A stretch of DNA of 9,625 bases from Deltaproteobacteria bacterium (GTDB lineage: Bacteria > Desulfobacterota > Desulfarculia > Adiutricales > JAGVGV01), in NCBI GenBank assembly GCA_015233515.1, contig JADFXS010000092.1:1-9625 (forward strand), given 5' to 3'. The notes below the pieces were generated by a model. The model ran no database searches. It had not been told where the DNA came from and saw nothing but the letters and a program-made list of their open reading frames with translations. Both the position numbers and the translations under genes were made by a program. Shown here piece after piece: positions 4,076 through 9,625 of this stretch. Every line of letters starts with the position of its first letter. Within the stretch, counting starts at the first letter, position 1.

Positions 4076-5932
4076 TTAAGTTGTGAGTCGCTTCGGAGCG
4101 CTCGCGCGCCGAGCTTGCTGGAACTCCTCGCGGACTTCACCGCCTTTCCCATTCATCCTGAAAAGCGCGACTGCTTCCTTGAGCTGCACGGCCTGGCTGG
4201 AAAGTTCCACGGCGGCCGAGGCTATCTCTTGGGCGTTGGCGGTATTTTGTTGTGTGACTTGCTCGATTTGAACCAAGCCTTGATTAATCTGCACTAGGCC
4301 ATGAACCTGCTCACTGGAAGCGGTGGCTATTTCGCCGACCAGACCGGCGACCTTGGTGGCGCCATCGACTATCTCCTTCAAGGCCGCAGCCGTTTTGGCC
4401 ATGATAACCGAGCCATTTTCCGCTCTTTTCACCGAGCCTTCGATCAACAACGCGGTTTCCTGGGCTGCCTTGGCGCTGCGTCCAGCCAGATTACGGACTT
4501 CCTGGGCCACTACGGCGAAACCCTTGCCATGCTTGCCGGCTCTGGCCGCTTCGACCGCGGCGTTGAGAGCCAGCAGGTTGGTTTGGAAGGCGATGTCGTC
4601 AATGGCCTTGATGATTTTGGCGATTTCCTTGCTGGAATCGTTGATTTCTTTCATGGCCGCGGTCATTTCAGACATTTGTTCGCGGCCTTTCAGCGCGGCT
4701 TCATTGGCCGACAGAGACAATTCATTGGCTTGACGAGCATTTTCCGCATTCGATTTGGTTTGCGATCCTAATTCGGTCATTGAACTGGTTATCTCTTCCA
4801 AAGAAGAAGCTTGTTCCGTTGCGCCTTGTGATAAAGAGTGGGTAGAATCCGAAACTTGGCTGGCGCCGTTAGCGATTTGCGAGACAGCTTCATTAACTTG
4901 TCCAATAATTTTTTCCAGATTTTTTTGGGCATTGATGTCGGTCACAGTTTCCACGTGTCCAATCATTTCGTTTTTCTCGTTTACCATGTAAGAAACGTTC
5001 GTCTGGTAATACTTGCTGTCACCGCTGTTTTGAAACGCGACGGCATTAAAGCCTTTTTTCAACATTGCTATTCCACAATTATCCGTATTACAAATGTCGG
5101 CTTTCCATTCGCTGCAATGGTGATTCAATATACTGGTTCTTTTAACATTGAGCATATCCTCAACAGCTTTGTTAATAAATGTCCACTTCATATCCAAGGT
5201 TGTTACCGATATTGGAAGTGGTATGGCATCTAGGATTTGTTCATAGTAAATCTTTTGTTCTTGAGATTTTGTGACATATCTTATAAAAATAATCCCAATT
5301 ATCAAGAGGATAACCGCGCAGATTAAAAAAAGTGCGCCTAATTTTGTCATCCACTGATCAATGGTCTCAGCTGTAGACTTATTTGTCTCGGACATCATTA
5401 CCTGAGTCGATTGGGCAATCTCATCTATGTTAGTCTCGAGGTCGTGAATAGCTTTTTTATTCGGGCTAAGCCGGTTATTTGCTTCTTGCGGGGTGATTCC
5501 ATCTTGAGTAATGGCTTGATTGGTTACATTAATAAGAGAGGAATAATACTGTTCATGAAGGTTTAAAAGTTCAAAAGCCTTCTTTTTTACATCCGCCGTA
5601 ATATGCTTGTTGGCATTTATCTTTGAACTTAAATCAGCTATAACCTTGCGAATGGCTGTTGCCTTGAGTTTAAGTTTTGGCAGGTAGTCATTTTCTTGTT
5701 TTCCCCTGTCGCCAATATTAAGAAAAATATCCTTTTCAAAACGACGATGTTGAAGCATCAATATTTTAACTTCATGCGCCATCATATTCACGGACATATT
5801 TTCTTCAACCAAAGCGTTGACATCATTTCTTGCTTGATTAAATCCTATATAACCAACAATGCACATACCGGAAATTATGATAGCGATCAAGCAGAAGCCA
5901 CCCATTACCCAAAATCTGATTGTTAATTTCAT
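4076..5932 (-). CDS. Methyl-accepting chemotaxis protein with helical periplasmic sensor and cytoplasmic PAS domain, no HAMP
   Basis: From ATG 5930-5932 the product is 618 residues. A longer frame (TTG 5974) and an ATG at 5941 exist, but GGAGAG (5943-5948) is well spaced only for ATG 5932. Order: TM1 (about 8-30), a helical periplasmic domain of roughly 165 residues resembling a four-helix-bundle sensor, TM2 (about 198-218, [16 protein letters not shown]), a PAS domain (about 228-334) with [17 protein letters not shown] (Cys 273, 281, 286), then the signalling coiled coil. Its hairpin tip is [20 protein letters not shown] with [18 protein letters not shown], which binds CheA/CheW. TM2 runs almost directly into PAS; no HAMP is visible. 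No C-terminal CheR-tethering pentapeptide (NWETF-like) is seen. Ligand unknown. The sensor half is far more AT-rich than the signalling half. Confidence 0.95.
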   Translation of the reverse strand: MKLTIRFWVMGGFCLIAIIISGMCIVGYIGFNQARNDVNALVEENMSVNMMAHEVKILMLQHRRFEKDIFLNIGDRGKQENDYLPKLKLKATAIRKVIADLSSKINANKHITADVKKKAFELLNLHEQYYSSLINVTNQAITQDGITPQEANNRLSPNKKAIHDLETNIDEIAQSTQVMMSETNKSTAETIDQWMTKLGALFLICAVILLIIGIIFIRYVTKSQEQKIYYEQILDAIPLPISVTTLDMKWTFINKAVEDMLNVKRTSILNHHCSEWKADICNTDNCGIAMLKKGFNAVAFQNSGDSKYYQTNVSYMVNEKNEMIGHVETVTDINAQKNLEKIIGQVNEAVSQIANGASQVSDSTHSLSQGATEQASSLEEITSSMTELGSQTKSNAENARQANELSLSANEAALKGREQMSEMTAAMKEINDSSKEIAKIIKAIDDIAFQTNLLALNAAVEAARAGKHGKGFAVVAQEVRNLAGRSAKAAQETALLIEGSVKRAENGSVIMAKTAAALKEIVDGATKVAGLVGEIATASSEQVHGLVQINQGLVQIEQVTQQNTANAQEIASAAVELSSQAVQLKEAVALFRMNGKGGEVREEFQQARRASAPKRLTT

Positions 5933-6025
5933 GGTTAACATCTCTCCTCTGTACCGATTCAAAATATTGGACAAATCACGATCAGATTTGATCCGTAACG
6001 CTGGTCGCCCATAAATTTTGGGAGA

Positions 6026-7009
6026 TCAAAAACTGAATTGAATCCTTAGTGTTCCGCCCCAGGATGGATCGAGGTTCGGGTTAGTGATTTTCTGTTCATG
6101 GGAATCGTACAGGATCATTTCCCGAATAAAGGCATAGGTCAAGCCGGCGCTAAGTTTTAAATCCTTCCGTGGAGTAAGATCAAGGTAGAGCCCGCCGATA
6201 AAATCCCGGTCGTTGACATAACCTTTGGGCGCGGCCCGGCTGTCATCCGACAGGCGGAAAATGCTGTATTCCATCATCGCACCAAGACGCAGGGCTACGG
6301 CGGGATTGAAACGGTAGGTCACCGAAGTCTCGGGAAAACCGAGGTTGGCTGAAAAACCGGGGGCCATCGGACCCTGGTCTCCGGCGGGCTTGAACTCCAA
6401 CCCGAAAACCGGCAGAGCCAGCGTCTGGATCGGATGATACAGGACCGTCGCCCCGAAGCGCGCGGTAAATGTCTGTCCGGACCGGTAAATAAAACCTCCG
6501 TACGCTCCCAAGCCCAGCGGCCCCATCTCCCGCTCGTAAGCTTCATTCAACAAGGCGCCATAAAAATATCCCCAAGTCGAATCAATCATTTTATTGTCGT
6601 CGATTCCCAGGATCATGGAATTTAAGTCTGTCCAGGGAGCGTTCGCACCTGTCCCAAAGGGCAGACGGCTCGGGTGTTCCCAGTCGTACCAGTAATGCGC
6701 ATAGCCTGCAAAAAATTTAGAATAAGAGACTCGCATAGAGGTACTGGCCTTCGCCACCGTGCCTTGATCATGGCCGACAGTCGCCGGGGATAAATAATTA
6801 CCCCGGATCGTCGTTTTCACATCGAATCCGGATGGCGGCGAAGCTGTTTCCTTATCACGAGATTTATTCTGGTCGTCTTGGCTATAGTTATCAGCCGTGG
6901 ACGATTTTTGAACAGTATCGGATTCCGCTGTCGCAACAGACATCACACCGGCCGCACTCCAGACGAATAAATAAAAAGTCAATATCATTATTCGATTGAT
7001 AGCTGTCAT
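6026..7009 (-). CDS. Outer-membrane beta-barrel protein, family not recognised
   Basis: From ATG 7007-7009 the product is 327 residues. Residues 1-28 form a Sec signal peptide (basic start, hydrophobic core ILTFYLFVWSAAGV, cleavage likely after ATA); there is no lipobox Cys, and I see no Cys in the protein. A Ser/Asp/Lys-rich linker (about 29-65) precedes alternating polar/hydrophobic aromatic strands, e.g. GFIYRSGQTFTARFGATVLY and GLYLDLTPRKDLKLSAGLTY. The last residues IQFSF end in Phe, the BAM recognition signal. The size suggests a barrel of about 12-16 strands. The function is not readable; porin-like or surface roles are guesses. A longer TTG start (7021) exists, but its ribosome binding site would be too close. 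The gene is on the same strand as and upstream of the chemoreceptor; cotranscription is possible but unproven. Confidence 0.75.
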   Translation of the reverse strand: MTAINRIMILTFYLFVWSAAGVMSVATAESDTVQKSSTADNYSQDDQNKSRDKETASPPSGFDVKTTIRGNYLSPATVGHDQGTVAKASTSMRVSYSKFFAGYAHYWYDWEHPSRLPFGTGANAPWTDLNSMILGIDDNKMIDSTWGYFYGALLNEAYEREMGPLGLGAYGGFIYRSGQTFTARFGATVLYHPIQTLALPVFGLEFKPAGDQGPMAPGFSANLGFPETSVTYRFNPAVALRLGAMMEYSIFRLSDDSRAAPKGYVNDRDFIGGLYLDLTPRKDLKLSAGLTYAFIREMILYDSHEQKITNPNLDPSWGGTLRIQFSF

Positions 7010-7118
7010 TTTCCGCAACAATCCCTTTCACCGGCGAGGAACAGATCTTGGCCCGATGCGAAATATTCAAACATAGATAAGCCATATTATCTTCTTACGC
7101 GTGTCGGCTTATCGGATC

Positions 7119-7140
7119 GTCGGCCATCGAGGCCGCCGAC
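7119..7140. repeat. 6-bp hairpin GTCGGC/GCCGAC in the intergenic region
   Basis: GTCGGC (7119-7124) and GCCGAC (7135-7140) flank a 10-nt loop; another direct GTCGGC is at 7103-7108. It lies in the upstream region of the barrel-protein gene. The role is unknown; no T-run follows on either strand. Confidence 0.35.
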
Positions 7141-7189
7141 AAAATTTCGAGTAATAGTAGAGATAAATTGTAATACCGTAAAGTTAAAT

Positions 7190-7219
7190 TTGTCCTTTCC
7201 GCGCGGAAAGGATTATAAA
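7190..7219 (+). promoter_or_regulatory. Candidate promoter of the DUF2779 gene with a palindromic operator in the spacer
   Basis: TTGTCC (7190-7195) and TATAAA (7214-7219) are 18 bp apart and resemble a sigma-70 promoter facing the DUF2779 gene. TCCTTTCCGCGCGGAAAGGA (7193-7212) is a perfect 20-bp palindrome that fills the spacer. A regulator bound there would control the promoter directly. The leader would be about 88 nt. Confidence 0.45.
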
Positions 7220-7228
7220 GAGAAGTCG

Positions 7229-7253
7229 GGTCAATAATGACCGTTTGCGGTCA
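7229..7253. promoter_or_regulatory. Three alternating GGTCA/TGACC half-sites
   Basis: GGTCA (7229-7233), TGACC (7238-7242) and GGTCA (7249-7253) are spaced by 4 and 6 bp. Neighbouring pairs can form two mutually exclusive hairpins: GGTCA-ATAA-TGACC, and TGACCG-TTTG-CGGTCA with a perfect 6-bp stem. It may be a protein-binding site or an RNA switch in the leader of the DUF2779 gene. Confidence 0.35.
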
Positions 7254-7313
7254 CTTCGAAAAAGTCGCTGATATGTCGAATTCCCATACGCCCTTGACCC
7301 GGGGCTGGATCCG

Positions 7314-8786
7314 ATGATGGATAAAACTTTTCTGACGATTTCTTCCTTTCTATCCGGTTTACGATGTCCAAAACGCCTGTATTTTGATGTCCACCACCCG
7401 GAACTTAAATATTCGAATCGCGCGCCAGAGGGGCACCTGTGGAGTAATTCAGATTTAGCCTTGCGTCTGGCGGCTCATCTGTTCCCCCAAGGACTATGGG
7501 CCGGGTATGATCCGAAGCAAACAGCTCAAGGCCTGATGTCCGAGAAAGCTCAACCTATTTTTGAAGCCGCTTTTCAGGGGGGCTCTCTCTCGGTCAGGGT
7601 GGAAGTCATCGTCCCTAACCTCTATGGCTCCTGGGACCTGTTCCTGGTGAGAACCGGCTACCGAATCAACTCTTTTTATTTATGGTCGTTGGCTCTGGCC
7701 CAACATGTTCTAGCTGAAGCCGGCGTGGATATTCGCCGGGCCGGCCTGATCCATCCGGACCCTGAAGGTTGTTGGCCTAGCGAGCATCAAGTCTCGCCTC
7801 CGGCGGAACTCTTCCTTAAACAGGAGGATCTGCGCGACCTAACCGTGGATATGATTCCGCGATTACCTGGGCTCATAGCCGAAATGACGAAAGTTTTGTT
7901 TCGATCTCAACCTCCGCGAACAACAGCCGGTCCTCAATGCCAAGGCTCCCTTCCTTGCTCGTATCTGGATATCTGCCAGCCGCCGCGTTCTAAACATTGG
8001 GTGGGCGGCTTTTACCGAATGAGCGCCGAGCGCAAAAAAAACCTCTTGGCCAAGGGTCTGGAACACATCGGCGACATCCCGGCGGATGAGCCGTTGACTC
8101 CCATGCAGCAACGTATCCGCCAAGCGGTTATTTCCGGCCGGCCTTATATGGATCAGACTCTGGCCCGTAAGTTGATGGCGTTGCCCAAGCCTATATATTA
8201 TCTAGATTTTGAGACCACCGCCTGGCAGTTGCCCTTTTTCCCCGGCGCTCGTTCCGGGGCGATGGTCCCGTACCAATGGTCATTGCATGTGGAAGACGAC
8301 CGTGGACTGCGGCCAAAATCATTTCTGGCCTCGGGACGGGAAGACCCTCGCCCGGAACTTGTTCGAGCCTTGCTGGCAGCCATCGGCCCCATTGGTCCTA
8401 TTTTGACTTATACTCATTATGAGCGCCAAGTGCTCCGCAATCTGAAATCTTGTGTCCCGGAATTCGGCGATGAACTGGAAAAACTTGCCGGCCGCTGCGT
8501 GGACTTATGCGCCATGGTCCGGCAATATCTGTATCACCCTGATTTCGGTCAGAGCTTCAGCCTCAAGGCCGTCTTGGCGGCGTTGGCTCCCGAACTCAGC
8601 TACCGATTTCTGGAGGTCCGCGACGGCTTGGAAGCAGGCCGGGTATTTCTGAACATGGTTTTCGAACCGGACCTGGAGAGACGAAATCGGCTGCGCCAAG
8701 CCTTACTGGATTATTGTGGCCGAGATACCCTGGCTTTGGTGGTGATAAAAAGATACGCCTTGGGCGATAACCTGCCTGGAGGATAA
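7314..8786 (+). CDS. DUF2779-family protein: degenerate PD-(D/E)XK-like N-terminus with Fe-S cysteines, plus DEDD exonuclease-like domain
   Basis: The product is 490 residues, the usual length of DUF2779 proteins. The N-terminus has LSGLRCPKRLYFD (Cys18), and later QCQGSLPCSYLDIC gives Cys209, 215 and 221; together these form the four-Cys Fe-S set seen in Cas4/AddB-like nucleases. Between them, where the family shows D...E-x-K, this protein reads RVEVIVPNLYGSWDLFLVRT: the acidic E-x-K pair is Leu111-Val-Arg113, so that nuclease site looks inactive. The C-terminal half has YYLDFETTAW (Asp298, Glu300), YTHYERQVLRNL, DLCAMVRQ (Asp397) and YCGRDTLALV (Asp471), matching a DnaQ-like 3'-5' exonuclease fold. 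The substrate is unknown. The start is one of two adjacent ATGs (7314 or 7317); the ribosome binding site is weak. It is convergent with the kinase gene. Confidence 0.88.
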   Translation: MMDKTFLTISSFLSGLRCPKRLYFDVHHPELKYSNRAPEGHLWSNSDLALRLAAHLFPQGLWAGYDPKQTAQGLMSEKAQPIFEAAFQGGSLSVRVEVIVPNLYGSWDLFLVRTGYRINSFYLWSLALAQHVLAEAGVDIRRAGLIHPDPEGCWPSEHQVSPPAELFLKQEDLRDLTVDMIPRLPGLIAEMTKVLFRSQPPRTTAGPQCQGSLPCSYLDICQPPRSKHWVGGFYRMSAERKKNLLAKGLEHIGDIPADEPLTPMQQRIRQAVISGRPYMDQTLARKLMALPKPIYYLDFETTAWQLPFFPGARSGAMVPYQWSLHVEDDRGLRPKSFLASGREDPRPELVRALLAAIGPIGPILTYTHYERQVLRNLKSCVPEFGDELEKLAGRCVDLCAMVRQYLYHPDFGQSFSLKAVLAALAPELSYRFLEVRDGLEAGRVFLNMVFEPDLERRNRLRQALLDYCGRDTLALVVIKRYALGDNLPGG

Positions 8787-8854
8787 GAATTGAAACCCTC
8801 GCGGCTAGCTGCGAAGACTGTGTCCGTCGGCAGGTGTTGAGCGTGGAGATATAA

Positions 8855-8885
8855 GCGGAAAACCGCAAGCCGGCCTTGTCGGCTT
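8855..8885. terminator. Two adjacent hairpins between convergent genes, possible weak bidirectional terminator
   Basis: GCGG-AAAA-CCGC (8855-8866) abuts AAGCCG-GCCTTGT-CGGCTT (8867-8885), a perfect 6-bp stem. They lie between the converging DUF2779 and kinase genes, where terminators are expected. Neither is followed by a proper T-run, so factor-independent termination would be weak. Confidence 0.35.
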
Positions 8886-8934
8886 AATGACGAAAAACGA
8901 CGGTGTCGAGGCGACTACGCCGATATCCTTTAAA

Positions 8935-9625
8935 TTAAACCCGGGGGTGTTCGGCAGGCTGAAAAACGAGTGTGAATTTGGCGCCGGCTTGGCGGTCAAA
9001 ATCGATTCGGCCCTGTAATTGGTTTTCGGTCAGAGATTTAACCAAGTTTAGTCCTAGGCTGGAGTCCCGATACCAGGAGAAATTTTCGGGTAAACCCACG
9101 CCGTTGTCATGGACGGATATTTCCATCAAGCCTGCGCGCGTGTATCGGGCTTCGACGGAAATCCGGCCGGGCCGGCCGTCGGGAAAGGCGTGCTTAAATG
9201 AATTAGATAATAATTCGGTGACGATCAGGGCGCAGGGCACGGCCCGGTCTATATCCATGAAGACTCCGTGGGCGCGGATTTCCAAGATAATGGGTTGATC
9301 GTATTCGAGGTACGTTTCCCGGAGAAAATCGGCCAACCTCACCAGGTATTGCTGTAAATCGATATCGGCCAAGGAATCGGACTGAAATATCAAGTCATGG
9401 ATGAGGGACATGGACATGACCCGGTTGCGAAGTTCCTGGAGGGTATCTTTAATGCTATGATCATTGAGTTGCCGGGATTTAAGGTTGAGTAAACCGGAAA
9501 TGACGGCCAGATTGCTTTTGACTCGATGGTGGATTTCCCGCAACAGGACTCCTTTTTCTCTCAAAGCCTCCTTCAGTTTTTCTTCGGCCAACCTTCTTTT
9601 GGTGATGTCCCGGCCCACGGCCTGA
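8935..9625 (-). CDS. Sensor histidine kinase, HisKA_2 family, C-terminal part (5' end beyond window)
   Basis: The minus-strand frame is open to the right edge; the first visible residues QAVGRDITKRRLAEEKL are the end of a PAS/PAC sensor domain, so the GTG at 9616-9618 is not a real start. Next comes the HisKA_2 dimerisation/phosphorylation block LREIHHRVKSNLAVISGLLN (phospho-acceptor in the HH pair), then the ATPase domain: N-box ELLSNSFKHAFP, DNGVGLP (G1) and SSLGLNLVKSL (G2), in the usual order. All expected catalytic motifs are present. Such kinases are cytoplasmic or PAS-linked, typically of the EIHHRVKNNL type, and signal to a response regulator. None is intact in this window; the remnant near 4000 is not adjacent. 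The stop is TAA at 8935-8937. Confidence 0.93.
   Translation of the reverse strand, partial: QAVGRDITKRRLAEEKLKEALREKGVLLREIHHRVKSNLAVISGLLNLKSRQLNDHSIKDTLQELRNRVMSMSLIHDLIFQSDSLADIDLQQYLVRLADFLRETYLEYDQPIILEIRAHGVFMDIDRAVPCALIVTELLSNSFKHAFPDGRPGRISVEARYTRAGLMEISVHDNGVGLPENFSWYRDSSLGLNLVKSLTENQLQGRIDFDRQAGAKFTLVFQPAEHPRV

Larger units (their letters stand above)
7022..7313. other. Divergent intergenic control region (barrel protein / DUF2779 gene)
   Basis: No gene is seen in this 292-bp stretch. From left to right it holds a GTCGGC hairpin (7119-7140), an AT-rich tract (7141-7192), a 20-bp perfect palindrome in a possible promoter (7190-7219), and a set of GGTCA/TGACC half-sites (7229-7253) in the likely leader of the DUF2779 gene. 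No convincing promoter for the barrel protein was identified. Confidence 0.6.

Noticed and set aside
5980..5993. GATCA-GATT-TGATC inverted repeat upstream of the chemoreceptor
   Set aside because: Only 5 bp, no T-run and no matching copy elsewhere in the window; not enough to call an operator or terminator.
6891..7085. 64-codon minus-strand frame overlapping the barrel-protein start
   Set aside because: The overlapping barrel frame has a clear signal peptide; this frame is Cys-rich, lacks a ribosome binding site and looks like a shadow.
1..9625. tRNA, rRNA, integrase attachment site or complete insertion sequence
   Set aside because: Looked for and not seen; no cloverleaf-like segment, no transposase frame and no direct-repeat pair suited to an attachment site.

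Overview
The window looks like chromosomal DNA of a Gram-negative bacterium. It encodes an outer-membrane beta-barrel protein with a signal peptide and a C-terminal Phe, a transmembrane chemoreceptor, and strong GGAGGTGA-type ribosome binding sites. The gene mix (USP-family stress protein, PAS chemoreceptor with a Cys motif, HisKA_2 kinase, DUF2779 nuclease, Mu-Gam cassette) fits a deltaproteobacterium (Desulfobacterota), perhaps near Desulfobacca or Syntrophobacter. That placement is an inference from gene content, not a proven assignment.

Layout. (1) 1-1110: a partial patatin-like gene and a uspA-type gene, both on the minus strand, separated by a good intrinsic terminator. (2) 1111-1589: no convincing protein gene. 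Instead there is a 146-bp element with 17-bp terminal inverted repeats, a strong 11-bp hairpin beside it, one copy of a dispersed repeat and an 8-bp GC hairpin. (3) 1590-3861: a compact phage Mu-like early/immunity cassette. A plus-strand S24 (CI/LexA-like) repressor is divergent from a minus-strand operon of a small unknown protein, a winged-helix-like protein, a Mu Gam-like DNA-end protector and an excisionase-type HTH protein. Three related 18-bp operator-like sites and a consensus promoter lie in the control regions. No transposase, integrase or structural genes are present, so this is probably a remnant or an uncoupled module. Short repeats have been overprinted into at least two of its reading frames. 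(4) 3862-7021: a frameshifted remnant of a response-regulator receiver domain, a chemoreceptor whose sensor half is much more AT-rich than its signalling half, and an unrecognised outer-membrane barrel protein. (5) 7022-7313: a divergent control region with a 20-bp perfect palindrome placed between a plausible -35 and -10, followed by three GGTCA/TGACC half-sites. (6) 7314-9625: a DUF2779-family protein with an apparently degenerate N-terminal nuclease site but intact Fe-S cysteines and DEDD-type residues, convergent with the 3' part of a HisKA_2 sensor kinase that runs off the window.

The most unusual parts are the structured inverted-repeat element at 1231-1433, the repressor/operator module that lacks a transposase, the mosaic chemoreceptor, and two enzymes (patatin-like and DUF2779) that keep their fold signatures but lack expected catalytic residues. 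All family assignments are by eye from motifs; no database search was run.
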